Shown: piece after piece, positions 54,226 through 64,000 of the stretch
Layout: each line of letters opens with the position of its first letter
Position numbering within the stretch: position 1 is the stretch's first letter
Assembly: GCF_002028405.1 (NCBI RefSeq)
Contig: NZ_CP020046.1
Location: 3,224,001 to 3,288,000, forward strand
DNA: 64,000 nucleotides
Reading direction: 5' to 3'
From: Thiomonas intermedia
Lineage (GTDB): Bacteria; Pseudomonadota; Gammaproteobacteria; Burkholderiales; Burkholderiaceae_C
Notes under the pieces: model-generated
What the model was told of the DNA's origin: nothing
Database searches by the model: none
Seen by the model: the letters and a program-made list of their open reading frames with translations, nothing else
Translations under genes and position numbers: made by a program

Positions 54226-56844
54226 TCAGTCTGCAATCGTTTGAAGCAGTTCGCTTTCGATGATGTTCTGAATCCTTGCGTCACCCAAGCCCGGGCCGGA
54301 GACGAGGAAAGTGTCTTCGACCCGTTCGCCCAGCGTGGTGATCTTGGCCAGTTGGAGGTCGATGTGGTGTTTGGCCAGAACCTGGGCGATGCCGAACAGC
54401 AGACCGGCCCTGTCGTGCGCCGTCACGCTGAGGATCCAGCGCTGTCCGCGGTCGTCGGGGCGCAGGCCCACGCGCGGGCTGACCGGGAAGTTGCGCACCC
54501 GGCGCGACAGTCGTCCGTGATGCGCAGGCGGCAGCGGGCCGGTGCCACTCAGTTCGCCCAGCAGGGAGGTTTCGATCACGCCGATCATGGCGCGGTCGTG
54601 CACCTTGGTGTGCGGGGAGACGACGACGAAGCTGTCGAGCGCCCAGCCGTTGTTCGTGGTGTGGATCTTGGCGTCGAGAATATTGAAGTTCTGACTGTCG
54701 AAATAGCCGCAGATGCGCGCAAAGAGATCGGGGCGGTCGGGCGCATAGACCAGCACTTCCAGTCCTTCGCCCTCGGGAGCCAGTCGTGCGCTGACCACCG
54801 GGCCGGCATTGGCGACGCGGGCGTAGAGCTTGCGGGTGTGCCAGGCGATGTCCTGCGGATCGTTGCGCAGGAAATAGCCCATGTCCAGCGTGTCCCAAAG
54901 CGGTTTCTGCGCACCTTCGGGCAGGGCGTAGAGGTTGAGAATGCGTTGGGCCTCGCGCTGCCGCAACTGGAGTTCGGCCTCGGGCTGCGGCGTCTGGCCG
55001 CCGAGGGCGCGCAGCGTGGCGCGGTAGAGGTTTTCGAGCAGTTTTCCCTTCCAGGCGTTCCAGACCTTGGGACTGGTGCCGCGGATATCGGCAACGGTCA
55101 GCAGATAGAGCGCGACGAGGTGGCGCTCGTCGCCCACGCGCTGGGCAAAGGCGGCGATGACTTCGGGGTCGCTCAGGTCTTCCTTCTGCGCCACGCGGGA
55201 CATCTGCAGATGCTCGCGCACGAGAAAGATGGCGAGCTCGGTGTTGGCGGCGTCGATGCCGTGAGCCTTGCAGAAATGACGGGTTTCGATGGCACCCAGA
55301 TCGGAGTGGTCGCCGCCGCGCCCCTTGGCGATGTCGTGGAACAGGGCGGCCAGAATGAGCACCCAGGGCGGGTCGAAATGGGCGGCCAGCTCCGAGCAGA
55401 GGGGGTACTCGTGCGCGTGCTCGGGCATGAAAAAGCGCCGCATATTGCGCACGACCATCAGAATGTGCTGATCCACCGTGTAGACATGGAACAGGTCGTG
55501 CTGCATCTGCCCGACGATGCGCCGGAAGGCCCACAGATAGCGCCCGAGCACGCTGGTGCGGTTCATCAGCCGCAGGGCATGGACGATGCCGTTGGGCGCC
55601 TGCAGAATGCGCACGAACTGCTCGCGGCTGCGCGGGTCGTGGCGGAAGGCGCTGTCCATGCGCGTGCGCGCCAGATAGATGGCGCGCAGCGCGGCAGCCG
55701 ACAGTCCCCGGGCGCCCGGAGCGCGCTGAAACACCGCAAAGATCTCCAGCAGCGTCCAGGGCTGTTGCTGGAACAGTTGGAGATCGGCCGGCTCGATCAT
55801 GCCGTCGCGCAGCACGTATCGGCCGTCTTCCACGCCGTCGAGGCCCACGATGGGCTGGGCCTGGGCCACCGATTGCGGCCACAGCCGGCCTTCGATGTCG
55901 AGCAGCACGATCTGGTTGATCTGCTCGACGGCCTTGGCCGCCCAGTAGTAGCGCTGCATCAGGAGTTCGCCGGCGCGTTTGCTGGGCGTTGGCGCAAATC
56001 CCAGCACCTTGGCCACCGCCGATTGCTGGTCGAACACCAGGCGGTCTTCGCGTCGGCCCGCCAGCATGTGCAGGTGCGCACGCATGCGCTTGATCACCGT
56101 CTCGTTGCGCTGGATCTGGCGGACGGTGTTGGCGTGGATGATTCCACAGGCGGCCAGCTCCTTCCAGGTGCGGCCCATGCCACTGGCCTGCGCCACCCAG
56201 AGCAGGACCTGCAGATCGCGCAGCCCGCCGGGACTTTCCTTGCAGTTGGGTTCGAGCGCGTAAGGGGTGTCCTCGAACTTGAGATGCCGCTGCTGCTGCT
56301 CGCGCATCTTGGCCTGAAAGAAGGCGCGGGCGTCGAGATGCTCGAAAAACCTGGCCTGCATCGCCTCGGCCAGCGCGCGATGGCCGCACAGAAAGCGCGA
56401 CTCCAGCAGTGCCGTCTGTACCGTGATGTCCTTGGCCGCCTCGTCGATGCAGGCCTCGACCGTGCGCACGCTGGCGCCGATCTCCAGGCCGCTGTCCCAG
56501 CAGGCTGTGATGAAGCCCTCGGCCGCCGCATCGGTGGCGGGGTCGCTGCCCTGGGCGTGGGGCAGCAACAGCAGCAGATCGATGTCGGAGTGCGGAAACA
56601 GCTCGCCGCGTCCATATCCGCCCACCGCGATCAGCGCCGCTTCGGGCGGCATGCCGGTTGCCGTCCAGAGCGTTTGCAGCGTCTGGTCGGCCAGGCGGGT
56701 CAGTCCGTGCAACAGCGGTGCCACTTGGCGCGGGTGCCGGGCGAAGTGGTTGAGCAGGACGGCCCGCCCCTGCTTCCAACCCTGGCGGATGTCGCTCAGC
56801 AGACCCCCGTCGGGGCTGGCGGCAACGACAGCGGCGGCAGTCAT
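54226..56844 (-). CDS. glnD: Bifunctional uridylyltransferase/uridylyl-removing enzyme GlnD
   Basis: The 872-residue protein has a nucleotidyltransferase domain with VGGYGRGELFPHSDIDLLLL, an HD hydrolase domain with HDIAKGRGGDHSDLG and two C-terminal ACT domains (around 700-790 and 810-870). GlnD uridylylates PII when glutamine is low and reverses it when glutamine is high, setting NtrB and glutamine synthetase activity. It therefore connects with glnA-ntrBC 16-20 kb away. It follows map by 46 bp. Confidence 0.96.
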   Translation of the reverse strand: MTAAAVVAASPDGGLLSDIRQGWKQGRAVLLNHFARHPRQVAPLLHGLTRLADQTLQTLWTATGMPPEAALIAVGGYGRGELFPHSDIDLLLLLPHAQGSDPATDAAAEGFITACWDSGLEIGASVRTVEACIDEAAKDITVQTALLESRFLCGHRALAEAMQARFFEHLDARAFFQAKMREQQQRHLKFEDTPYALEPNCKESPGGLRDLQVLLWVAQASGMGRTWKELAACGIIHANTVRQIQRNETVIKRMRAHLHMLAGRREDRLVFDQQSAVAKVLGFAPTPSKRAGELLMQRYYWAAKAVEQINQIVLLDIEGRLWPQSVAQAQPIVGLDGVEDGRYVLRDGMIEPADLQLFQQQPWTLLEIFAVFQRAPGARGLSAAALRAIYLARTRMDSAFRHDPRSREQFVRILQAPNGIVHALRLMNRTSVLGRYLWAFRRIVGQMQHDLFHVYTVDQHILMVVRNMRRFFMPEHAHEYPLCSELAAHFDPPWVLILAALFHDIAKGRGGDHSDLGAIETRHFCKAHGIDAANTELAIFLVREHLQMSRVAQKEDLSDPEVIAAFAQRVGDERHLVALYLLTVADIRGTSPKVWNAWKGKLLENLYRATLRALGGQTPQPEAELQLRQREAQRILNLYALPEGAQKPLWDTLDMGYFLRNDPQDIAWHTRKLYARVANAGPVVSARLAPEGEGLEVLVYAPDRPDLFARICGYFDSQNFNILDAKIHTTNNGWALDSFVVVSPHTKVHDRAMIGVIETSLLGELSGTGPLPPAHHGRLSRRVRNFPVSPRVGLRPDDRGQRWILSVTAHDRAGLLFGIAQVLAKHHIDLQLAKITTLGERVEDTFLVSGPGLGDARIQNIIESELLQTIAD

Positions 56845-56890
56845 GGGCCTGGATGCGTGCGACGGCGTTGAAGGGCCTGAGGGCGCGCCC

Positions 56891-57709
56891 TCAGGCGGCG
56901 ACGGCAGGCTGGCGGACGAAACCGGGCGCCGGCTGGCAACCTGCCGAGGTGGTCAGCACCTCGAAGCCTGTGGGCGTGACCAGCACCGTGTGCTCCCACT
57001 GCGCCGAGAGCGAGCGGTCTTTGGTGACGATGGTCCAGCCGTCGGCCATTTCGCGGATGTCGCGCCGCCCGGCATTGATCATGGGCTCGATGGTGAAGGT
57101 CATGCCTTCGCGCAGCACCTCGCCCGTGCCCGCCTTGCCGTAGTGCAGCACCTGCGGATCTTCATGAAATTTGCGCCCGATGCCGTGTCCGCAGAACTCC
57201 CGCACGATGCTGTAGCCCGCGCTCTCGGCAAAGGTCTGAATGATGTGGCCGATGTCGCCCAGCCGCGCACCGGGCTTGACCAGTGCGATGCCGTGCCACA
57301 TGGCCTCGAAAGTGATGTCCACCAGCCGCTGCACGTGCTTGGGCACGGCGCCGATGCTGAACATGCGGCTGCAATCGCCGTGGAAGCCGTCTTTGATCAC
57401 GGTGACGTCGATGTTCACCACATCGCCGCTTTTCAGCGCCTTGTCGTTCGGAATGCCGTGGCAGATGACGTTGTTGACCGAGGTGCAGATCGACGCGGGG
57501 TAGGGCGTGTAGCCTGGGGGCGCGTAGTTCAGCGGGGCCGGAATGGCCTGCTGCACCTGGGTGATGTAGTCGTAGGCCAGCTTGTCGATGGCCTTGGTCG
57601 TCACGCCGGGCTGAACGTGCGGCGTCAGGTAATCGAGCAGTTCGGAGGCCAGTCGCCCGGCCACGCGCATCTTCTCGATGTCTTCAGGGGTTTTGATGGT
57701 GATGCTCAT
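56891..57709 (-). CDS. map: Methionine aminopeptidase type I
   Basis: From MSITIKTPED the enzyme is 272 residues. Metal ligands are visible in NIDVTVIKDGFHGDCS (two Asp), CGHGIGRKFHEDP (His), FTIEPMI (Glu) and QWEHTVLV (Glu). It removes initiator methionine from new proteins. It precedes glnD, the same order as in E. coli. The frame extends about 80 codons upstream without similarity. Confidence 0.96.
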   Translation of the reverse strand: MSITIKTPEDIEKMRVAGRLASELLDYLTPHVQPGVTTKAIDKLAYDYITQVQQAIPAPLNYAPPGYTPYPASICTSVNNVICHGIPNDKALKSGDVVNIDVTVIKDGFHGDCSRMFSIGAVPKHVQRLVDITFEAMWHGIALVKPGARLGDIGHIIQTFAESAGYSIVREFCGHGIGRKFHEDPQVLHYGKAGTGEVLREGMTFTIEPMINAGRRDIREMADGWTIVTKDRSLSAQWEHTVLVTPTGFEVLTTSAGCQPAPGFVRQPAVAA

Positions 57710-57795
57710 GGCGCAATTATCACACTGCCGCCCCGGCGGCGTTGGCGGAAGAGCCCTGTTGTCGCCAGCGGTGCATTGCCGCGTTGGCCGCTTTC

Positions 57796-57801
57796 TATAA
57801 T
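57796..57801 (+). promoter_or_regulatory. Putative -10 box of purL
   Basis: A perfect TATAAT lies about 48 bp upstream of the purL ATG in the divergent map/purL region. No good -35 box is found at 17 bp; the nearest candidates are TGCATT (18-bp spacer) or TTGCCG (14-bp spacer). This is consistent with an activated or moderately weak sigma-70 promoter. Confidence 0.45.
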
Positions 57802-57848
57802 TTCGCGCTGATCTCCCTCCTCCCGCCTCGCCCATTCCGGGTTCCCGC

Positions 57849-60800
57849 ATGCACATCCTTTTCTTCGAAGGCGCCAGCGCCTTGTCCGCCTTTCGCCAGG
57901 ACGCCCTGCAGACGCGTCTGCGCCAGTCCGAACCGGAAATTGCCGCCAGGGTGCGTCGCATCCACGCCCGTTATGTGCACGTCGTCGCGCTCGACGCCGC
58001 GCCGTCATCGGCGCTGAGCGACAAGCTCGAAGGTCTGCTGCGCTATGGCGATCCCTATGTCGGCCCCAGCAGTGGGCAGACGCTTTTCGTCATGCCGCGT
58101 CTGGGGACGTTGTCTCCCTGGGCCTCGAAAGCCACCGATATCGCCCGTCTGTGCGGCGCGCCGGTGCACCGGGTGGAACGGGCGGTGGAGTATCGCCTTG
58201 AATTGGAAAGCGGCTTGTTGCGCGCGGCCAAACCCTTGTCCGATGACGAATGGCTGCGCCTCGCTGACCTGCTGCACGACCGCATGACCGAGTCGGTGGC
58301 GCTGCGGCGCGAGGTTCTGGAGCGCCTGTTCGCCGAACTGCCTCCCCAGCCCCTGCAGCATGTGGATGTGCTTACGGGCTCCGTCGATGCCGGGCGATCG
58401 GCACTGGCGCGGGCCAATGCCGAGCAGGGTCTGGCGCTGTCGAACGACGAGATCGACTATCTGCTGGAGGCCTACCGCAAGCTGGGGCGCAACCCCACCG
58501 ATGTCGAACTGATGATGTTCGCCCAGGCCAACAGCGAACATTGCCGCCACAAGATTTTCAACGCCCGCTTCACCATCGACGGCGTCGATCAGCCGCACAC
58601 GCTGTTCCAGATGATCCGCAACACCCACGCCTTGGCGCCGCAGGGCACCGTGGTGGCCTATGCCGACAATGCTTCGGTGATGGAGGGCGGCACGGTGCAG
58701 GTCTGGCAGCCCGAGCCGGGTACGCACCACTACGCCGCACAGGAAGCGTTGCGGCATGTGCTGATGAAGGTGGAAACGCACAATCACCCCACGGCCATTT
58801 CGCCGTTTCCCGGCGCCGCAACCGGGGCTGGCGGGGAAATCCGCGACGAAGGCGCCACCGGCCGGGGTTCGCGCCCCAAAGCCGGGTTGACCGGATTCTC
58901 GGTCTCCAATCTGCGCCTCCCCGGGGCGGAAGAGCCCTGGGAGGCCGATACGGCCAAGCTGGGCAAGCCCGGCCACACCGCCAGCCCGCTGCAGATCATG
59001 CTCGACGGGCCGCTGGGCGGCGCCGCGTTCAACAACGAGTTCGGTCGACCCAATCTGGCCGGGTACTTCCGCGTGTTCGAGCAGCCGGTGGACGGCAAGG
59101 TCTGGGGCTATCACAAACCCATCATGCTCGCCGGCGGTCTGGGCTCCATCGATGCCGGCCTCACGCACAAGAAGGCCTTTCCCGCCGGCACGCTGCTGGT
59201 TCAGCTTGGCGGCCCCGGCATGCGCATCGGCCTGGGCGGCGGCGCGGCGTCGAGCCTGGCCACCGGCAGCAATGCCACCCACCTCGATTTCGACTCGGTC
59301 CAGCGCGGCAACCCTGAAATTCAGCGACGCGCCCAGGAGGTGATCAACGCCTGCTGCGCGCTGGGCGAGGGCAACCCCATCCTGTCGATTCACGATGTCG
59401 GCGCCGGTGGGCTGTCCAACGCCTTTCCCGAACTGGTGGAAGGCGCTGGGCGCGGCGCCGTGTTCGAGTTGCGTGACGTTCCACTTGAGGAAACTGGCCT
59501 AAGCCCTCGTGAAATATGGAGTAATGAAAGTCAGGAACGCTATGTTCTGGCCATCGCGCCCGATCAGCGTGACGCTTTTGCGGCCTTGTGCGAGCGCGAG
59601 CGCTGCCCCTTTGCGGTCGTGGGCGTGGCGACGCAGGAGCAGACCCTGATCGTCGAGGACCGCCTGCACGCCGACCAGCCCGATCAGGCCCGTCCGGTCG
59701 ATCTGCCGCTGGACGTGCTGCTGGGCAAGCCGCCGCGCGTGCACCGTCAGGCGCAGCGGCAAAGCACGCAAGGCGCGGCGCTCGATCTGGCCGAAGTCGA
59801 TCTCGCCCAGGCCTGCGAGGCGGTGCTGCGTCACCCCACGGTGGCGAGCAAGCGCTTTCTCATCACCATCGGCGACCGTACGGTGGGCGGCCTGAGCCAC
59901 CGCGATCCCATGGTCGGCCCCTGGCAGGTTCCGGTGGCCGACTGCGCCGTCACCCTGGCCGACTACGCCGGTTTTCGCGGCGAGGCCATGAGCGTGGCCG
60001 AGCGTGCGCCCGTCGCGGTGCTCAATCCAGCCGCGTCGGGCCGGCTTGCGGTGAGCGAGGCGGTGCTCAACCTGCTCGCCGCGCCGGTGCAAAAGCTGGG
60101 CGACATCAAACTGTCGTGCAACTGGATGGCCGCCTGCGGCCAGCCCGGCCAGGACGCCGCGCTGTACGACACCGTGCACGCCATCGGCATGGAACTGTGC
60201 CCCGCGCTGGGCATTTCGGTGCCCGTGGGGAAGGATTCGCTATCGATGCATACGCGCTGGGAAGACGCGGGGCAGGCCAAGAGCGTGACCTCGCCGGTGT
60301 CGCTGGTGGTGTCCGCCTTCGCCACGCTGCCCGATGTGCGCGGCACGCTCACGCCGCAGTTGCGCAGCGATGCGCCCAGCAGCCTGATTCTGGTGGATCT
60401 GGGGCTGGGCAAGAAGCGCATGGGGGCGAGCATCCTGGCGCAGACCTTGGGGGCGATCGGCGATGTCACGCCCGATCTCGACAGCCCGGAGTTGCTGAAA
60501 TCGTGGGCCGCGGCGCTGGCCGAACTGCGCGCGGCGGGCCAGATCTGGGCCTATCACGACCGATCCGATGGCGGCCTTTGGGCCACGGCCTGCGAAATGG
60601 CCTTCGCCGGGCATTGCGGGATCAGCCTGAATCTGGATCTGCTGACGATGGACGGCGGCGAAGCCGACGACTGGGGCGATGCCAAGGACTGGGCCAAGCA
60701 GGTCGGCCCGCGTCGTCACATCCAGACCTTGCGCGCGCTGTTCAACGAAGAGCCGGGCGTGCTGCTGCAAGTCGCGGCGGAGCGGCGCGATGCCGTGCTG

Positions 60801-61856
60801 CAGACTTTGCGGCGCCATGGCCTGTCCGCGCACAGCCATGCCGTCGGCTCCGTGAACGACCGTGATGTCATCGAAGTCTGGCGCGACACGCAATGTGTTT
60901 ACACCGCCCCGCGAGCCACGCTGATGCAAAGCTGGGACGGCGTCTCGTGGCGCATGTCGATGCTGCGCGACAACCCTGAATGCGCCCAGGCCGAGCACGA
61001 TGCGCTGGCCGACGCCGCCGATCCGGGGCTGCACCAGCACCTGAGCTTCGATCCGCAGCACGACATCGCCGCGCCCTTCGTCGCCCGCGGCGCGCGTCCG
61101 CAGGTCGCCATCCTGCGCGAGCAGGGTGTCAATTCGCAGGTGGAAATGGCCTACGCCATGGACCGTGCCGGGTTCGACACGGTAGACGTGCACATGAGCG
61201 ATCTGATGGCGGGCCGGGCGCGGCTGGGCGACTTCCGCGGCTTCGTCGCCTGCGGCGGGTTCAGCTACGGCGACGTGCTCGGCGCGGGCGAGGGCTGGGC
61301 CCGGTCCATTTTGTTCAACCCCGAGCTCGCCGATCAGTTCGCACGCTTCTTCGGTCGCCCCGACACGTTTGCCTTGGGCGTGTGCAACGGCTGCCAGATG
61401 CTGGCCGCGCTCGCCCCCATGATTCCGGGCGCCCGCGCCTGGCCGCGCTTCACCCGCAATTCCTCCGAGCAGTTCGAGGCGCGGTTGTCGTTGGTCGAGG
61501 TGGCCGAGTCGCCGTCGATCTTCTTCCGGGGCATGGCCGGCAGCCGCGCGCCGATCGCCGTGGCGCATGGAGAGGGCCGCGCCGACTTTTCCCAACAGGG
61601 TGACGCCAAGCTGCTGCAAGTGGCCATGCGCTTCGTCGATCATCACGGCCAGGCCACGGAGCACTATCCCTTCAACCCCAACGGCAGCCCGGAAGGCATC
61701 ACGGCGGTGACCACGCCCGATGGACGCTTTACCGCCCTGATGCCGCACCCCGAGCGGGTGTTCCGCAGCGTGCAGATGAGCTGGACCCCGGAGGAGCAAG
61801 GTGAAGACAGCCCGTGGATGCGCATGTACCGCAACGCGCGAGTGTGGTGTGACTGA
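57849..61856 (+). CDS. purL: Phosphoribosylformylglycinamidine synthase (large single-chain type)
   Basis: The 1335-residue enzyme starts [13 protein letters not shown] and has full length for the proteobacterial single-chain form. The synthetase part contains [15 protein letters not shown] and [19 protein letters not shown]; the C-terminal glutamine amidotransferase has the Cys in [10 protein letters not shown] and the His in [10 protein letters not shown]. It performs the fourth step of purine synthesis. Its last 8 bp overlap the start of the next gene. Confidence 0.97.
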   Translation: MHILFFEGASALSAFRQDALQTRLRQSEPEIAARVRRIHARYVHVVALDAAPSSALSDKLEGLLRYGDPYVGPSSGQTLFVMPRLGTLSPWASKATDIARLCGAPVHRVERAVEYRLELESGLLRAAKPLSDDEWLRLADLLHDRMTESVALRREVLERLFAELPPQPLQHVDVLTGSVDAGRSALARANAEQGLALSNDEIDYLLEAYRKLGRNPTDVELMMFAQANSEHCRHKIFNARFTIDGVDQPHTLFQMIRNTHALAPQGTVVAYADNASVMEGGTVQVWQPEPGTHHYAAQEALRHVLMKVETHNHPTAISPFPGAATGAGGEIRDEGATGRGSRPKAGLTGFSVSNLRLPGAEEPWEADTAKLGKPGHTASPLQIMLDGPLGGAAFNNEFGRPNLAGYFRVFEQPVDGKVWGYHKPIMLAGGLGSIDAGLTHKKAFPAGTLLVQLGGPGMRIGLGGGAASSLATGSNATHLDFDSVQRGNPEIQRRAQEVINACCALGEGNPILSIHDVGAGGLSNAFPELVEGAGRGAVFELRDVPLEETGLSPREIWSNESQERYVLAIAPDQRDAFAALCERERCPFAVVGVATQEQTLIVEDRLHADQPDQARPVDLPLDVLLGKPPRVHRQAQRQSTQGAALDLAEVDLAQACEAVLRHPTVASKRFLITIGDRTVGGLSHRDPMVGPWQVPVADCAVTLADYAGFRGEAMSVAERAPVAVLNPAASGRLAVSEAVLNLLAAPVQKLGDIKLSCNWMAACGQPGQDAALYDTVHAIGMELCPALGISVPVGKDSLSMHTRWEDAGQAKSVTSPVSLVVSAFATLPDVRGTLTPQLRSDAPSSLILVDLGLGKKRMGASILAQTLGAIGDVTPDLDSPELLKSWAAALAELRAAGQIWAYHDRSDGGLWATACEMAFAGHCGISLNLDLLTMDGGEADDWGDAKDWAKQVGPRRHIQTLRALFNEEPGVLLQVAAERRDAVLQTLRRHGLSAHSHAVGSVNDRDVIEVWRDTQCVYTAPRATLMQSWDGVSWRMSMLRDNPECAQAEHDALADAADPGLHQHLSFDPQHDIAAPFVARGARPQVAILREQGVNSQVEMAYAMDRAGFDTVDVHMSDLMAGRARLGDFRGFVACGGFSYGDVLGAGEGWARSILFNPELADQFARFFGRPDTFALGVCNGCQMLAALAPMIPGARAWPRFTRNSSEQFEARLSLVEVAESPSIFFRGMAGSRAPIAVAHGEGRADFSQQGDAKLLQVAMRFVDHHGQATEHYPFNPNGSPEGITAVTTPDGRFTALMPHPERVFRSVQMSWTPEEQGEDSPWMRMYRNARVWCD

Positions 61857-62577
61857 ACCCGCCGCGCCGCGGCAGCGTTACGCGGGGGTCGACACCCTGC
61901 GCGGCCTGGCCGTGCTGTGGATGATGTCGTTCCATTTCAGTTTCGACCTGAACTGGTTCGGCTTCATCCACACCGACTTCTACACCAGCCCGTGGTGGCT
62001 CGATCAGCGCATCGCCATCGTCAGCCTGTTCGTCTTCACCGTAGGGCTGACGCAGACCTTCACCGATGTGAGCGGCCGTCCGGCGCGGCAATTCTGGACG
62101 CGCTGGGCGCAGATCGCCGGGGCTTCGCTGCTGGTCACGGCGGGCAGTTATGCGGCCTTTCCCCACAGCTTCATCTATTTCGGCATTCTCCAAGGCATCG
62201 CGGCCATGCTGCTGCTGCATCGGCTGGTGTTCCGTCATGCCCGGGCCTGGGTGCTGTTGCTCGCCCCCATCGCCATCGCGGCACCGCAGCTCTGGGGGCA
62301 TGCGTATTTCAATCCGCCCCTGTGGAACTGGACCGGGCTGATCACTCAAAAGCCCATTACCGAGGATTACGCGCCCTTGCTGCCGTGGATCGGCGTGCTG
62401 TGGATCGGCGCGGGCGTGGGCTGGCTGCTGGCGCGGGTGCAGTTCCGGCCGCTGCGTCATCTGCCCGTCGTGCGTCCGCTGTCCTTTCTCGGACGTTGGC
62501 CGCTCACCATCTACCTGCTGCACCAGCCGGTGTTCGTCGGGCTGGTGTGGCTGGCGGCGCATCTGCGGGGAGCATGA
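61849..62577 (+). CDS. DUF1624 family membrane protein
   Basis: From the GTG at 61849 the protein is 242 residues with about six to seven hydrophobic helices. It has the DUF1624/heparan-acetyltransferase-like pattern [20 protein letters not shown] and a late [13 protein letters not shown] segment. The family is related to membrane acyltransferases, but no substrate is known. The overlap with purL and with the following small gene (ATGA) points to one operon. Confidence 0.82.
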   Translation: MTEPAAPRQRYAGVDTLRGLAVLWMMSFHFSFDLNWFGFIHTDFYTSPWWLDQRIAIVSLFVFTVGLTQTFTDVSGRPARQFWTRWAQIAGASLLVTAGSYAAFPHSFIYFGILQGIAAMLLLHRLVFRHARAWVLLLAPIAIAAPQLWGHAYFNPPLWNWTGLITQKPITEDYAPLLPWIGVLWIGAGVGWLLARVQFRPLRHLPVVRPLSFLGRWPLTIYLLHQPVFVGLVWLAAHLRGA

Positions 62578-62849
62578 GGGTGGAAGAGCCAGTTGACTAT
62601 CTGCTGCACTACGGTGACAGCGACCACTGGTTTTTCATCCCCCAGGCCAGGGACGAAGACGACGCGATGCGCTACTTCTTCTGCATCGAAGGCTATGGTC
62701 AAAGCCGGACCTTGGGCACGCTGCGGCCGGAACTCTGCGTGATCGTGCCCCTGAACGACTATCTGCGAGACCGCGATCAGGTGGATCGCCGGGTCGATGC
62801 GATGCGTCGAGCCCTCCGCACCCGCCAGGACGCCGACGAAGTGCTCTGA
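62574..62849 (+). CDS. Small protein of unknown function
   Basis: The 91-residue soluble protein ([19 protein letters not shown] onward) is not recognised. It is acidic to neutral, without membrane segments, and has a central RYFFCIEGYGQSRTLG stretch. The ATG overlaps the DUF1624 stop codon, so translation is coupled. Its position at the end of the purL operon gives no firm clue to function. Confidence 0.65.
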   Translation: MRVEEPVDYLLHYGDSDHWFFIPQARDEDDAMRYFFCIEGYGQSRTLGTLRPELCVIVPLNDYLRDRDQVDRRVDAMRRALRTRQDADEVL

Positions 62850-62870
62850 CCCGAAGGCCGCAACGCGGCA

Positions 62871-63323
62871 TCAGCCAAAGCCGTGGCTCATCAGCGTGGC
62901 CAACAAGGGAATGACGACCATCACGTGAGACTGCGCCATCAGCCAGCGGCGCTCCCTTCTGACGGTGGCGTGCGCGAGTTGCCAGCCGGCGCCTTGCTGC
63001 GACTGATGATGCCAGTGCCGCAGCCTGAGGGTGGACGGCCACGACATGGCGGCCATCAACGCCTGAAGAACCGCCTTGGCCCACAGCAGAGGGTTGTGCA
63101 GCAGCCAGTCAGGCCCCTTCGATCCCCAGAAGATCAGCGCCAGCCCGCTGGCCAGCACCGCGGCAAAGCTGACCCAGACCCAGGCATCCAGTCGGCGCAG
63201 CCGGGGCAGGGCCGTGAGGTCCAGCGCATCAGGGCGCATCTGGCTGGTCTTGGCGGTGAGAAACACGGCCAGACCCAACATGGCCGAGAGATGCAGGTAG
63301 AGCAGCAGGGCGTCGGTCAGCAT
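62871..63323 (-). CDS. DUF2214-type membrane protein
   Basis: The 150-residue protein has four hydrophobic helices and the N-terminal LLLYLHLSAMLGLAVFLT pattern of DUF2214. A short amphipathic middle carries RRERRWL. It is separated from the Rrf2 regulator gene by 4 bp and probably belongs to its operon, suggesting a role linked to nitrosative or iron-sulfur stress. No biochemical function is known. Confidence 0.75.
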   Translation of the reverse strand: MLTDALLLYLHLSAMLGLAVFLTAKTSQMRPDALDLTALPRLRRLDAWVWVSFAAVLASGLALIFWGSKGPDWLLHNPLLWAKAVLQALMAAMSWPSTLRLRHWHHQSQQGAGWQLAHATVRRERRWLMAQSHVMVVIPLLATLMSHGFG

Positions 63324-63327
63324 CGGA

Positions 63328-63795
63328 TCACGCCTGTCTGTGCGCCGCCACCGGGGCTATGGCCTGCGCTCGCAGCGTCACAAAGTGCTGCAGCGGGGGA
63401 TGCAGGCAATCCGCCAACGTGGCCTGGTTCAGGCGGACATAAAACGCCTCGGTGGCATCGCTGAGCAGGGGCTTGAGCAGACAGAGCGGCGTGAGGGTGC
63501 AATGGCCACCCCCGGGGCGCAGGCACTCAACCAGCCCTTGCCCCTCCTCCAACCAGCGCACAAGGCTGCCAAGGAGAATTTCATTAGCTTGTTTAAGTAG
63601 GCGAACGCCCCCACCAGACCCGCGCTGATTCTGCACGTATCCGCCTTGCGCCAGACGTTGCAGTACCTTGACCAGATGTTCACGAGAAACATCAAGAGTA
63701 AATGCTATCTCTTTGCTATTTAATGAATCTGTGCCTGCTGATGCCAAAATCATCAAGGCGCGCAAACCATAGTCCGTGAATTGTGTCAGCTTCAA
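63328..63795 (-). CDS. Rrf2 family transcriptional regulator, NsrR-like
   Basis: The 155-residue protein starts KLTQFTDYGLRALMILAS, typical of NsrR, and has a winged helix with DVSREHLVKVLQRLAQGGYV. Three cysteines (ECLRPGGGHCTLTPLCLL, about residues 91-105) could hold an Fe-S cluster that senses nitric oxide. The start codon is TTG (63795-63793), six bases after AAGG. It diverges from the gene at 63878, and an inverted repeat lies between them. Confidence 0.87.
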   Translation of the reverse strand: MKLTQFTDYGLRALMILASAGTDSLNSKEIAFTLDVSREHLVKVLQRLAQGGYVQNQRGSGGGVRLLKQANEILLGSLVRWLEEGQGLVECLRPGGGHCTLTPLCLLKPLLSDATEAFYVRLNQATLADCLHPPLQHFVTLRAQAIAPVAAHRQA

Positions 63796-63827
63796 AGGAA
63801 ACCTTGCCCGGCGGGATGAATGACTCT

Positions 63828-63852
63828 ATAGTGGTATTTTATATTCAACTAT
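63828..63852. promoter_or_regulatory. Putative operator between the Rrf2 gene and its divergent neighbour
   Basis: The sequence holds ATAGTGGTATT, three bases, and TATTCAACTAT. The arms match at 8 of 11 positions as an inverted repeat. The AT-rich 11-3-11 layout is like an Rrf2-family binding site and lies in the 82-bp gap, where it could control both genes. Confidence 0.45.
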
Positions 63853-63877
63853 AAGCGCCTGATTGGCGCATCCTACC

Positions 63878-64000
63878 GTGAATCCTCTCAACCCGCCAGA
63901 ACGCGAATTAAGCCTGTTCCGCCAGATTCTTGATGATGCGGGCGACCGCACCGATCCGGACGCGCGACGCGCCGAACTGGCACGGCAACTGCGTGAGCAG
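63878..64000 (+). CDS. Unidentified gene, 3' truncated by the window end
   Basis: A GTG at 63878 opens a frame that runs to the end of the window (41 codons, beginning NPLNPPERELSLFRQILDDA). The visible part is hydrophilic, helical and charged, with no recognised motif. It diverges from an NsrR-like gene, so a nitric-oxide-linked role is possible. No ribosome site is evident. Confidence 0.5.
   Translation, partial: MNPLNPPERELSLFRQILDDAGDRTDPDARRAELARQLREQ

Noticed and set aside
54241-56871. An 876-codon open frame on the plus strand opposite glnD, and others of similar size opposite the first permease/BMP region
   Set aside because: High GC content gives long antisense frames in step with the real gene. 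They have no recognisable domains, and glnD, the permeases and the BMP protein on the other strand are certain.

Overview
This 64 kb window looks like chromosomal DNA of a GC-rich betaproteobacterium in the Burkholderiales, probably a Thiomonas-like organism (inference from gene style, no search was run). Supporting signs are the yciB-bolA-ppiC order, the zapA-6S RNA arrangement, the xseB-ispA-dxs isoprenoid block, a glnA-ntrB-ntrC nitrogen block and a GC-rich intergenic repeat of a type I recall from Comamonadaceae-related genomes. No tRNA, rRNA, prophage, insertion-sequence transposase or CRISPR array was seen. Coding density is high and no gene is visibly broken. The first and last genes are cut by the window edges.

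Layout: 1-9.5 kb is a purine/nucleoside block: a BMP-type ABC importer (ATPase, two permeases, binding protein), a pirin, an adenine/adenosine deaminase, a DUF1415 protein, an exported dienelactone hydrolase and a purine nucleoside permease. 9.5-12.7 kb carries two universal stress proteins (with an FNR-type box), a sulfurtransferase and a Rieske oxygenase. 12.8-16.6 kb is xseB-ispA-dsbB-dxs. 16.5-20.1 kb is a zinc-starvation block: znuA diverging from znuCB-folE2 across a Zur-like palindrome. 20.1-28.9 kb holds mutS, a PLP-dependent ammonia-lyase, a LysE exporter and a large GGDEF-EAL protein with a globin-like segment. 29.2-33.0 kb is an unusual four-gene run: HemK-like methyltransferase, NadE-like amide synthetase, acyl carrier protein and AMP-forming acyl ligase.

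33.1-38.9 kb is a MoCF-domain protein, then glnA with NtrC-type sites and a sigma-54 promoter, a DUF4124 protein, ntrB and ntrC. 39-42.5 kb is xth and a second zinc ABC transporter with its own, nearly identical Zur-like box. 42.5-46.5 kb is ilvD, lgt, a PIN-domain gene, 6S RNA, zapA and a small coiled-coil gene. 46.5-51.9 kb is a cobalamin-riboswitch locus (TonB receptor, btuC, btuD) followed by a potassium channel. 52-57.7 kb is ppiC, bolA, yciB, a MazG-like pyrophosphatase, glnD and map. 57.8-64 kb is purL, a DUF1624 membrane protein, a small unknown gene, a DUF2214 membrane protein, an NsrR-like Rrf2 regulator and the start of a divergent gene.

The genes fit together in several programmes. 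Nitrogen control is represented by glnA, ntrBC and glnD. Zinc starvation is represented by two Zur-box transporters plus the zinc-independent enzyme FolE2. Nucleoside uptake is paired with purine deamination. B12 uptake sits under a riboswitch. The acyl-ligase/ACP/NadE-like/HemK-like operon is the best candidate for an undescribed pathway: it has the parts to activate an acid, hold it on a carrier, amidate it and methylate it, and two of its enzymes depart from the signature motifs of their families.
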